From NCBI GenBank assembly GCA_964409165.1, contig CAYPCH010000055.1, forward strand, positions 1 to 23,405: 23,405 nucleotides of DNA. The letters run 5' to 3'. The position numbers and the translations under genes are program-made. The notes under the pieces were generated by a model. That model made no database searches and was not told the origin of the DNA. It worked only from the letters and a program-made list of their open reading frames with translations. This document shows positions 1-5,991 of the stretch, piece by piece (position 1 is the first letter of the stretch; each line of letters opens with the position of its first letter). This stretch comes from CAYPCH01 sp964409165. GTDB lineage: Bacteria; Bacillota; Clostridia; Acetivibrionales; Acetivibrionaceae.

Positions 1-410
1 AGGGGTATGAGATTTTTATAAAATCATTGAAAAAAGCATTTGTATACTATATAATATTTACTGAGTCGTTTTATTTATTGAACTGTAAAAATGTATTCAC
101 AGTTAAGTCATCTGTATTTTTAGCCTTATCATAAGGAAATAATATTATTAGCTTGGTTTGTATTGCATAATATTTTTTGTCCCTGAGTATTTCGGTCTAT
201 CATGATACAAAGTGTTTGTTGAAAGCAAGAAAGTTTTTGTATAAAGTTGTATTTTTCATAGAGTTAATCGTGAAAATTCAATTTCTCCGTGCAAAGCATG
301 TCAGTGATTTACACAAAATGGTTTACAAAAACAATACAATTCATTTAATGGGATTTAATTGAAATTTTATTAAAGATAGTAATATACGAAACCTTAAGGA
401 GGATAATGAT
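1..410. other. AT-rich non-coding leader
   Basis: No convincing gene is seen here. An open frame at 177-362 begins with TTG, has no ribosome site and matches no family I know. The only clear element is the ribosome binding site of the next gene, AAGGAGG at about 396-402. A promoter for that gene should lie in this stretch, but no -35/-10 pair is good enough to call. Confidence 0.6.
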
Positions 411-746
411 ATGAAAGTTGAAAAAAAAGAGGTGGAGGGTATTAAAGTCATAAATCTTACAGGGCAGATACGTATATCTACACAGAATGAGTTTAAAGAT
501 TTATTGGATAATCTTGCAAAAGAGAACGAGGGTAAAACTATAATAATCAGTATGGATGGAGTCATATATATGAATAGTGCCGGGCTAGGGATTATTATAG
601 ACACTTATAAGAAGTTTAAAGAAAAAAAAGGAAGAATGGTATTGTGCAATCTTATGCCTGATATTGCAAAATTGTTTGAGGTAACAAGACTCAATAGATT
701 TATAGAGATTTATGATACAGAGGCAGAAGCGTTAGCCAAGCTTTAA
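411..746 (+). CDS. STAS-domain protein, anti-sigma factor antagonist-like
   Basis: This is a 111-residue single-domain STAS protein of the SpoIIAA/RsbV type. Such proteins are cytoplasmic partner-switch components: unphosphorylated they bind an anti-sigma kinase and free its sigma factor, and phosphorylation of one serine ends this. The sequence shows the alternating strand/helix pattern and the signature MNSAGLGII, with Ser56 in the place of the phosphorylated serine of SpoIIAA (usually D-S-x-G-L; here Asn precedes Ser). Length fits the family. The start has a strong AAGGAGG site about 9 bases upstream. No anti-sigma kinase or sigma factor gene is adjacent, so the partner is unknown. It seems monocistronic, with hairpins following at 829-857 and 965-1012. 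Family assignment is firm; the regulated process is not visible. Confidence 0.9.
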   Translation: MKVEKKEVEGIKVINLTGQIRISTQNEFKDLLDNLAKENEGKTIIISMDGVIYMNSAGLGIIIDTYKKFKEKKGRMVLCNLMPDIAKLFEVTRLNRFIEIYDTEAEALAKL

Positions 747-828
747 TTTGCTTTTGAATAATGCAATTGATATATATCGTTTATCCCAAAACGTAAGTTT
801 ATTATACCGATTTTTACGCAATAGTTTT

Positions 829-857
829 GTATAACTTTATATGGAAGTTATACTTTT
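829..857 (+). terminator. hairpin terminator after STAS gene
   Basis: A perfect 9-bp stem, GTATAACTT (829-837) with AAGTTATAC (845-853), has a 7-base loop and is followed by TTTT. The stem is AT-rich, so it may be weak. It lies about 80 bases past the STAS stop codon. Confidence 0.5.
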
Positions 858-964
858 GCACATTACTGCAACATCCCCAAAATTAATTTTTTCAATGTAG
901 AATTATTTTTGTGATTAATCGTAATTAATATAGTTTAATAAAATTTCTGAATTTCAGAGACAAT

Positions 965-1075
965 AGCGTTCCCGAAATAAGCTTATGCCTTGGTTCGGGT
1001 ACGCTTTTTATTAGGACCATTTCCTGAAAGGAAATCCGTCAAAAGGCTTCCAGACTCGATGTCCCGAAGTTTTTT
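965..1075 (+). repeat. hairpin/terminator repeat array 1
   Basis: The first of three copies of a composite element. A terminator-like stem comes first (AGCGT-CCCGAA 965-976 with TTCGGG-ACGCT 994-1005, then TTTTATT). Next is a small hairpin (ATTTCCT 1019-1025, loop GAA, AGGAAAT 1029-1035) between AGGACC and TCC-GTCAAAA. Then comes a second terminator-like hairpin with the core GAC-TCGAT-GTC and a T-run at 1070-1075. Arrays at 3273-3436 and 3719-3887 share the same parts in the same order. It lies between the STAS and hydrolase genes. Function is inferred: at least some stems can act as intrinsic terminators. Confidence 0.7.
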
Positions 1076-1202
1076 GTTATTGGTATTTTAACTGTATCGT
1101 TCATGCTTGATAGGTCATATAGTATATTGTTCATTTGCAGATTTTTTTCACTAGAGTACAGATATTGTAAGAAAAGAGAAAGGATACGGAGGGTAATTAC
1201 AT

Positions 1203-1922
1203 ATGTTAGACCAAAAGCCATTAATAGGAATAACTGCGGGGTTTGACTATAATGAAAATAAGCTTTATATTAACAATGGATATTATGAAAGTATAATTAT
1301 GGTGGGAGGGTTGCCGATCATTATACCAGTAACCCAGGGAGGTGATTATTTATGTGATATGACTAAAAGATGTGATGGTTTTCTTATTTCAGGAGGACCT
1401 GATGTTGATGCTAAACATTGGAACGAGTATAATTATAAATTCAATGGCAGGATATCGCCCATTAGGGATGAAATGGAGCTTTTTATAGTAAGAGAAGCAG
1501 TTGACATGAACAAGCCTGTTTTTGGCATATGCAGAGGTGTGCAGGTATTGAATATTGCACTTGGAGGTACAATTTATCAGGACATCTATTCCCAGATCGT
1601 AAATAATAATTTGCAGAAACATTTACAGGAGGCACCTGTATGGTATCCTACGCACAATGTTATTGTAGAGAAAGACTCCAGAATTTATAAATCTCATGGC
1701 AAGGTTGTTTTAAGAGTAAACTCATTTCATCATCAGGCAATAAAGGACGTGGCACCTGGTTTTGCGGCAACTTCAACCTGTGAAGATGGAGTAATTGAGT
1801 CTATTGAGCATAAGTCAAACAAATTTGCTGTAGGTGTCCAATGGCACCCGGAATTAATGTGGGAAAAAGATGTTGTGTTTTTGGAGTTATTTAAAGATTT
1901 TGTGAATTGCTGTAAATGTTGA
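1203..1922 (+). CDS. gamma-glutamyl-gamma-aminobutyrate hydrolase-like protein (peptidase C26, class I glutamine amidotransferase fold)
   Basis: The 239-residue product has the full class I glutamine amidotransferase triad: nucleophile Cys110 in GICRGVQ, then His215 and Glu217 in QWHPEL. The early GGPDVDAKHW segment is typical of the PuuD/C26 hydrolase branch, which cleaves gamma-glutamyl amides such as gamma-glutamyl-GABA in the cytoplasm. Length (about 240-250) matches. The ATG at 1203 follows GGAGGG by about 9 bases, and an overlapping minus-strand frame is ignored. No putrescine-pathway or polyglutamate gene is nearby, so the true substrate cannot be read from context. It appears to be a single-gene unit: repeat array 1 lies upstream, and about 220 non-coding bases downstream lead to the agr-like locus. 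Confidence 0.88.
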   Translation: MLDQKPLIGITAGFDYNENKLYINNGYYESIIMVGGLPIIIPVTQGGDYLCDMTKRCDGFLISGGPDVDAKHWNEYNYKFNGRISPIRDEMELFIVREAVDMNKPVFGICRGVQVLNIALGGTIYQDIYSQIVNNNLQKHLQEAPVWYPTHNVIVEKDSRIYKSHGKVVLRVNSFHHQAIKDVAPGFAATSTCEDGVIESIEHKSNKFAVGVQWHPELMWEKDVVFLELFKDFVNCCKC

Positions 1923-2145
1923 GCGGGATATGAGGATATGGTTTATCTTTCTATTACAGCCGAAAGTACTACTTTGGTCGAATGTTTTTCAGCGATATGA
2001 ATTATATCCTTTGAAAGAGCAACAGAATGTTGCACATTTGTCGAATGATAAGAATAATGTGTCGAATAATGATTTGTTTTATACTAATATAGAACTACGT
2101 GGTATAATGTGATAATATAATTTTGACAGGATGAGAGGGTTCGAA
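1923..2145 (+). promoter_or_regulatory. upstream region of agr-like operon with 21-bp-phased GTCGAAT repeats
   Basis: TGTCGAAT occurs at 2039-2046 and again at 2060-2067, exactly 21 bp apart, and a third GTCGAAT lies at 1978-1984. Direct repeats spaced by two helical turns are typical of LytTR-family binding sites, and a LytTR regulator is encoded at 3914-4615. A small palindrome, GCAACA-gaa-TGTTGC, lies near 2019-2033. A -10-like TATAAT is at 2103-2108. The 60-codon open frame at 1930-2112 has no recognisable product and is probably fortuitous. The regulatory role is inferred. Confidence 0.4.
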
Positions 2146-3006
2146 ATGTGGACAGGTTTTTGGGAGTTTTTGTTTGTATCACTACCTGAACAGTTTCTGA
2201 TGGCACTATTTGTATGGGTTATTCTTGGTCGTAGAGAGTCAATCAGGTTTAGGAATGTTTTGGTAGTTGGATTTAGTGTAGCGATTGTGTTTTTTGTAAC
2301 TAAAGAATTGCTTGACCAGAATTATTTAGCCACTGTGCCTCAGGTAATTGCATTTATATTGCTTGTTTACAGTTGTTATAGGTTGAATTTGTTTGAGGCT
2401 ATAATCGGAAGTTTGATAACATTTGTTGTTTTTCTAGCTATACAGGGGACAATTGTTAATATAGTAGGTCTTTTTACAGGAATAACAGAAAAAGAAGTTA
2501 TCAGCAATTTTCAAGTAAGAGTTTTAGTTTTAACATTTTATTGTTCTATTACAGCTTTATTAACTTACTTTTTATACACAAATAATATAAGCATTTATTT
2601 TTTGAGTAATAAAAAAGCGGACAAGCTTCAAACCGGGCGTATGAGATTTTTGACTTTACAGTTAACGTTTGCGCTAGGTGTTATGTCGATTAACTACATA
2701 ATCTTTTTAAGAAATATTGAAGTTTTTACAACAATTACTGATAAAGTACTTCTTTTTTCAAGTGTATTTGTTACAATATTTTTTACTATTTTTCTTGTAA
2801 GAAGTGTGTTTAAAATGGGCGAAATAATACAAAAAGAGGAAGAACAAAAAAGACAGATGGACGGACGCGAAATAATACAGAATATAGAATATCTTTATAC
2901 ATTGATTGATGAAAAGAAGTATGATGAATTAGAGAAAATATTAAGGTCAATGAAAAATGATGTTAATGCTGGAATGGTTAACAATAAAAGCGGCTCTAAT
3001 AAATAG
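2146..3006 (+). CDS. AgrC-like polytopic membrane sensor lacking a kinase domain
   Basis: A 286-residue membrane protein. About six hydrophobic segments fill residues 1-215, followed by a charged helical tail from KMGEIIQKEEEQKRQ onward. Layout and tail resemble AgrC/HPK10 peptide-pheromone sensor kinases, where six membrane helices lead into a Spo0B-like dimerisation helix (HDFxNHLQ...GLI...KYDEA). Here the tail reads DGREIIQNIEYLYTLI then DEKKYDELEKIL. It keeps the helix pattern but has no phospho-acceptor His, and the protein stops before any HATPase N or G box. ATG 2146 is preferred because GAGAGGG (2133-2139) sits 6 bases before it, while the in-frame ATG at 2131 has poor spacing. The gene is followed after 65 bases by the AgrD-like peptide. 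It could be a receptor, decoy or phosphatase-type partner. Membrane nature is sure; homology to AgrC is moderate. Confidence 0.65.
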   Translation: MWTGFWEFLFVSLPEQFLMALFVWVILGRRESIRFRNVLVVGFSVAIVFFVTKELLDQNYLATVPQVIAFILLVYSCYRLNLFEAIIGSLITFVVFLAIQGTIVNIVGLFTGITEKEVISNFQVRVLVLTFYCSITALLTYFLYTNNISIYFLSNKKADKLQTGRMRFLTLQLTFALGVMSINYIIFLRNIEVFTTITDKVLLFSSVFVTIFFTIFLVRSVFKMGEIIQKEEEQKRQMDGREIIQNIEYLYTLIDEKKYDELEKILRSMKNDVNAGMVNNKSGSNK

Positions 3007-3071
3007 GAGGAAATTATATTTAAAAATATGGTTTCTCTTCTGTTTAAATAAAATAAGGGGAGGATGTTATT

Positions 3072-3194
3072 ATGAAAGGAAAAGTATTAGGAATTGTTTC
3101 AGCAGTTTTGTTGGTTGTTGCTTCTTTGGCTTCAAGTACAGCTAGTTTTATGTTTATGTATCAGCCGAGGGCACCGAAATCCTTACAGAAATAG
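3072..3194 (+). CDS. AgrD-like cyclic lactone autoinducer peptide precursor with Ser in place of Cys
   Basis: A 40-residue peptide starting at ATG 3072 behind an AGGGGAGG site. Residues 1-4 (MKGK) are basic and residues 5-20 are a hydrophobic helix. The segment STASFMFM then leads into YQPRAPKSLQK. The tail matches the conserved AgrD recognition tail of clostridia (YQPxxPKSL, as in the Clostridium perfringens precursor, where CLWFT precedes YQPEEPKSL). By this alignment the signal would be the five-residue ring Ser25-Phe-Met-Phe-Met29, closed by the Ser hydroxyl as a lactone instead of the usual Cys thiolactone. Such a Ser lactone is known in Staphylococcus intermedius. AgrD is cleaved and cyclised by the membrane peptidase AgrB, and no agrB is seen here. 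It is probably co-transcribed with the upstream sensor-like gene, and a terminator follows at 3273-3300. The agrD symbol is withheld because function is unproven. Confidence 0.78.
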   Translation: MKGKVLGIVSAVLLVVASLASSTASFMFMYQPRAPKSLQK

Positions 3195-3272
3195 CATCTT
3201 GTAAAAGAAGAAAAGAGAGAATTTCAGAAAAAAGAAAGTTCGTTTTATTTAAACATAATTAAAAATTATTTA

Positions 3273-3300
3273 AACACCTTCACAAGAAGGTGTTTTTGTT
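3273..3300 (+). terminator. intrinsic terminator of the sensor/peptide operon
   Basis: Stem AACACCTT (3273-3280) pairs with AAGGTGTT (3287-3294), with loop cacaag and a T-rich tract. It is a canonical terminator 78 bases past the autoinducer stop codon. It is also the first member of hairpin array 2. Confidence 0.85.
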
Positions 3301-3436
3301 AGGGTCATTTCCTAGAAGGAAATCCGGCAAAAAGCTTTGGGACTCGATGTCCCGAAGCTTTTTATTTAGACCTCTTGGAGTGAAATGAAAGAGGCAAAAT
3401 TGAGTACTCTCGATGGGTACTCAATTTTATTTTTAT
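3301..3436 (+). repeat. hairpin/terminator repeat array 2
   Basis: Four further hairpins follow the operon terminator. (1) ATTTCCT 3307-3313, loop AGA, AGGAAAT 3317-3323. (2) AAAAAGCTT with the core GGGAC-TCGAT-GTCCC and AAGCTTTTT, 3329-3365. (3) CCTCTT 3371-3376 with AAGAGG 3389-3394 around a 12-base loop ending GAAATGA. (4) A perfect 12-bp stem, AAAATTGAGTAC 3396-3407 with GTACTCAATTTT 3417-3428, loop TCTCGATGG, then a T-run. The order and the TCGAT loop recur in arrays 1 and 3. Confidence 0.75.
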
Positions 3437-3438
3437 AG

Positions 3439-3506
3439 AAAGTGCATTTCGCATCAAAAAAAGTGCATTTTACGCAAGAAAGGTATAAGTAAAAATGCTT
3501 TATAGT
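3439..3506 (+). promoter_or_regulatory. direct repeats 21 bp apart upstream of a -10 box (LytTR-type promoter candidate)
   Basis: AAAGTGCATTT starts at 3439 and again at 3460, exactly 21 bp apart, and both copies continue with a CGCA-ending segment (TTTCGCA, TTTTACGCA). Paired direct repeats about two turns apart are the usual binding format of AgrA/VirR/ComE-type LytTR regulators. A -10-like TATAGT lies at 3501-3506 with no good -35 before it, as expected for an activator-dependent promoter. The LytTR gene at 3914-4615 is the obvious candidate regulator. No binding is proven. Confidence 0.5.
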
Positions 3507-3507
3507 A

Positions 3508-3757
3508 GAATGTAAATAATGTAGATAAATACACTATGTATATTATTCATCTACATAGTACGTATCATGAAGATGATTCTAAACTGAATACTTGATTTTT
3601 GTTATATCCCATTAATGAAATTGAAGTGCGGTGTAAATTCTTTACCGCATTCAATATATGTATGCTTTGATTTTCTTCTTAATGAAGATGATTATACATT
3701 CGTACCAAACTTTGCACGAAAACTGGGCATGTGAAATTTGCAGGTCCAGTTTTTGTT
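3508..3757 (+). ncRNA. candidate structured regulatory RNA between autoinducer and response regulator genes
   Basis: Downstream of the promoter candidate lie about 250 bases with no frame that has a ribosome site. The stretch has a strong hairpin near 3520-3562 (ATGTAGAT-AATA arm against TATTxATCTACAT), a second at 3620-3656 (ATTGAA-TGCGGT with ACCGCA-TTCAAT), a repeated GAAGATGATT (about 3569 and 3684), and a terminator (AAAACTGG 3719-3726 with CCAGTTTT 3746-3753, then TTG). A LytTR-activated RNA beside an agr-like locus would parallel RNAIII of Staphylococcus or VR-RNA of C. perfringens. This is inference. Short frames such as a 33-codon one at 3658 lack ribosome sites. Confidence 0.35.
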
Positions 3758-3887
3758 AGGACCATTTTCTGAAAGAAAATCCAGCAAAAATTGAGTGCCC
3801 TCGATGGGTACGAAATTTTGTCAGGCCTCTTAGAAGGAAATGAAAGAGGTAAAATTGCTTATCTTTGACGGGTACACAATTTTATTT
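3719..3887 (+). repeat. hairpin/terminator repeat array 3
   Basis: The third copy of the composite element. Terminator AAAACTGG/CCAGTTTT (3719-3757). Small hairpin ATTTTCT 3764-3770, loop GAA, AGAAAAT 3774-3780. Terminator-like stem with core CCC-TCGAT-GGG (3786-3820). Hairpin CCTCTT 3826-3831 with AAGAGG 3844-3849. Final stem AAAATTG 3851-3857 with CAATTTT 3876-3882 and core TCT-TTGAC-GGG. Compared with arrays 1 and 2 the small stem changes C to T and G to A on opposite sides, so pairing is kept. The last hairpin may also end the convergent response regulator transcript. Confidence 0.72.
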
Positions 3888-3913
3888 AATCTGCACTGCA
3901 AGATAAAATTGGT

Positions 3914-4615
3914 TTACAAAGTTACATTGTCCTTGTACTTTCTTCCAAAGTAACATTTATGACCTGTTTCAAAAAAGATAGTTTTGTCTTTATAGTGAAT
4001 CTCACTAATAAGTGCTTTGTTTGCAATAAAAGATTTGTGACACCTGACAAAGTTACCATTACCAAGGGCTTTCTCTAAGCTTTCCAGTGTTTCGCGGCAT
4101 GTTATCATTCCGTTTTTTGAATAAATTATCGTATCTCTTCTTAATCGTTCGATATATACGATATTGTCAATGTTAACCTTATAAATGCTTGAACCTGACT
4201 TTACTTCTATATGATTGTGCATATTAGCTAAAACCATCTGATATTTATTTATCCTGATGAGGCATTGCTCCAATACTTCGTTATTTAAGGGTTTTAATAA
4301 AAAATCAAAAGATTGAACCTTGAAAGCCTCTAATATATATTCAAAATGACCTGATACAAAAACTATATATGAATGCATATCTTTTTTTCGGATTTTTTCT
4401 GCAAGCATATATCCATTGTATTCATTACCAAGTTCTATATCAAGAAAATAAGTATTTGCTTTGCATGTTGTTATATTGCTTTCTAATTCGGAGGCACTGC
4501 CGGTGGTGTATACTACCTTGCCATCAATATTGTTTTTTGCAAGTATTGTTTCAATGGAGGCAATAAGTTGGTTTAAAAAACATATGTTATCTTCGCATAT
4601 AGCAATTTGAAGCAT
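3914..4615 (-). CDS. LytTR-family response regulator (AgrA/VirR-like)
   Basis: A 233-residue two-domain regulator. Residues 1-120 are a receiver domain with acidic pocket Glu8-Asp9, probable phospho-acceptor Asp59 in FLDIEL, and Lys108 in FLLKPL. Residues about 132-233 form a LytTR DNA-binding domain (IEVKSGSSIYKVNIDNIVYIE at its start, then FVRCHKSFIAN in the usual place). Such proteins bind paired direct repeats and often control peptide-pheromone systems. The start is supported by AAAGGAG 7-8 bases upstream on the minus strand. The gene converges on the autoinducer operon, with hairpin array 3 between them. No intact histidine kinase lies nearby, so the phosphate donor is unknown. The 21-bp repeats at 3439 and 2039 are candidate targets. 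Confidence 0.9.
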   Translation of the reverse strand: MLQIAICEDNICFLNQLIASIETILAKNNIDGKVVYTTGSASELESNITTCKANTYFLDIELGNEYNGYMLAEKIRKKDMHSYIVFVSGHFEYILEAFKVQSFDFLLKPLNNEVLEQCLIRINKYQMVLANMHNHIEVKSGSSIYKVNIDNIVYIERLRRDTIIYSKNGMITCRETLESLEKALGNGNFVRCHKSFIANKALISEIHYKDKTIFFETGHKCYFGRKYKDNVTL

Positions 4616-4676
4616 AGAGTCTTCTCCTTTACTTCCTTAGTCATCGTATGTATGAGAATGGTAAAAACATAATTTC

Positions 4677-4732
4677 CACTACTATTTTCGCTTAACGCTT
4701 AATTTGAAGTCAAATATCGACGCGAAAAGTGG
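4677..4732. promoter_or_regulatory. nested inverted repeat upstream of the response regulator gene
   Basis: CCAC...TTTTCGC (4677-4692) is mirrored by GCGAAAAGTGG (4722-4732), and an inner palindrome ATTTG-aagt-CAAAT lies between. It sits about 60-120 bases upstream of the regulator start codon. ATTTCGC-like motifs recur nearby (about 4739 and 5318) and resemble the TTTCGCA part of the repeats at 3439-3478. It could be an operator or a leader hairpin. No T-run follows on either strand. Confidence 0.35.
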
Positions 4733-4739
4733 AGGGGGT

Positions 4740-5055
4740 ATTTCGCTCATCCCATGTTTGTATAAATAAAATTTAAATCCGGGCAGATAAATGCTATAGT
4801 CAATAATTTAGTATACTATAAATACTGGTAAAAATAAATGATTGTTTTTATATGAGGTTGAACGTGAAGTTGAACGTCGAAGTTATAGTCTTATATAGTG
4901 GTGTAAAATCGGTGGCGTAATTTTAATGGTAAACATTGTTCCTTGAAAATAAAGCCACTATCTTGTTTACTGTGCTTTCCATCAATGGCAAAAATCACTT
5001 TGCATAAAGTTTATTCTATTGTCATATTATATATATATTAATCACTAAAATGGTT
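4740..5055. other. non-coding stretch
   Basis: No gene is seen between the regulator upstream region and the promoter at 5056. The one notable item is a tandem duplication of GTTGAACGT near 4857-4880. The rest is AT-rich sequence without a supported signal. Confidence 0.5.
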
Positions 5056-5083
5056 TTGGATATTGCAACACATATAGTATAAA
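5056..5083 (+). promoter_or_regulatory. sigma-A-type promoter for the small ORF at 5103
   Basis: TTGGAT (5056-5061) and TATAAA (5078-5083) are separated by 16 bp. Transcription would start about 10 bases before the ribosome site GGAAGTG of the small frame. Confidence 0.45.
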
Positions 5084-5102
5084 ATGCATGGGAAGTGATA
5101 AT

Positions 5103-5255
5103 GTGAACAGAGATAAAAAGTATCTGACGACAATGTTGAACGATAAGGACAGAAAGGTTTTAGAGAAATATACAAAGTTTTATACAAATTTCATAGAGAG
5201 CAATACGGCTAAAACTGAAATACTTGAGGCTGAGAGATTTAAAGGCAGAGTATAA
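5103..5255 (+). CDS. small hypothetical protein, 50 residues
   Basis: A GTG-started frame with a GGAAGTG ribosome site about 6-8 bases upstream and a promoter-like pair at 5056-5083. The product begins VNRDKKYLTTMLNDKDRKVL and ends EAERFKGRV. It is highly charged, has no Cys or membrane segment and is probably helical. I do not recognise a family. It stands alone between the response regulator, which is divergent, and the SRP RNA. Codon use looks like that of the neighbours, which together with the promoter and ribosome site is the main argument that it is real. It could still be a chance frame. Confidence 0.5.
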   Translation: MNRDKKYLTTMLNDKDRKVLEKYTKFYTNFIESNTAKTEILEAERFKGRV

Positions 5256-5533
5256 ATTTAGAATTACTAAGGATACAACTTTGCCTATAATTTCATGTCT
5301 AGCCTTTTTTGCACTATTTCGCGATTAATATAGATAGATCACGGGGAAAATTTGAAGAAATATTTCAATTATTCCTTATTTCAGCAATTGGATAAATATA
5401 CATTGCTTTATTATTTAAAATGTCTTGAAGTATTATAAAATATTAAGTATAATGTATTAGTATCTCAAAAAGGATTTTTAATAATGAAAGTTGTTTGAGA
5501 GAATTGAAATTTGTACTGTATTTAAAGTTAATA

Positions 5534-5807
5534 TTTGGTCGTGCTAGACGGGGAGGTAGCGGTGCCCTGTACCTGCAATCCGCTATAGCAGGGTTGAATT
5601 CCTGTCAGAGGCCTTTTTCTGTATGGACTGCCCTTGGTAAGTGATGATGAAAACCGGGTCCCGCGCAACGGAAACCTATGAATCCCGTCAGGTTCGGAAG
5701 AAAGCAGCGGTAAGTAGAAAATTTCGTGTGCCGTGGGATTGCCTGGTTAGAGTTAACTGCAAAGGTAACGCTTGTAGAAGACTGTCGAAGATGGGTGCAC
5801 GGCCAAT
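5534..5807 (+). ncRNA. ffs: signal recognition particle RNA, large Gram-positive type
   Basis: About 273 nt closely resembling Bacillus subtilis scRNA along its length: CGTGCTAGACGGGGAGGTAG near the 5' end, CCTGTACCTGCAATCCGCT, then GGTGCACGG near the 3' end. The ends pair, TTGGTCGTGC (5535-5544) with GCACGGCCAA (5797-5806). Domain IV, which binds Ffh, reads GGTTCGGAAGAAAGCAGC with the GGAA tetraloop. Compared with the common GGTCC-GGAA-GGA form, a C-G pair is replaced by T-A, keeping the stem. The RNA carries Alu and S domains as in other spore-forming Firmicutes and guides secretory proteins to the membrane with Ffh. Its position just upstream of dnaX is common in the phylum. Ends are accurate to a few bases. 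Confidence 0.95.
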
Positions 5808-5879
5808 TTAATTATATATGCAAAGTAAAATGTTGTAAGAAAAGTGTTGTAATAATAAGACGTTGTAATAAATAGAGAA

Positions 5880-5912
5880 AAGCTATTTAAAGGTTTAAAT
5901 AGCTTATTTGTA
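5880..5912 (+). terminator. terminator after SRP RNA
   Basis: A perfect 12-bp stem, AAGCTATTTAAA (5880-5891) with TTTAAATAGCTT (5894-5905) and a 2-base spacer, is followed by ATTTGTATTTT. It separates the SRP RNA from dnaX. Confidence 0.75.
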
Positions 5913-5991
5913 TTTTAACAATAAAAATCTGTAAAATCTGTATCAAATTGATGACTATAATTATTGAATGTTTAAGGGGATGGAGGTTAGC

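Noticed and set aside
177..362. 61-codon plus-strand frame before the STAS gene
   Set aside because: TTG start, no ribosome site, low-complexity composition and no family match.
1930..2112. 60-codon plus-strand frame between the hydrolase and sensor genes
   Set aside because: The stretch carries promoter-like repeats instead, and the product has no recognisable features.
3658..3759. 33-codon frame in the candidate RNA
   Set aside because: No ribosome site, and its end runs into the terminator stem.
965..3887. Possible CRISPR array or known riboswitch
   Set aside because: The units are irregular hairpins with variable spacing, not identical repeats with unique spacers, and no known riboswitch core such as the GEMM, preQ1 or fluoride patterns fits.
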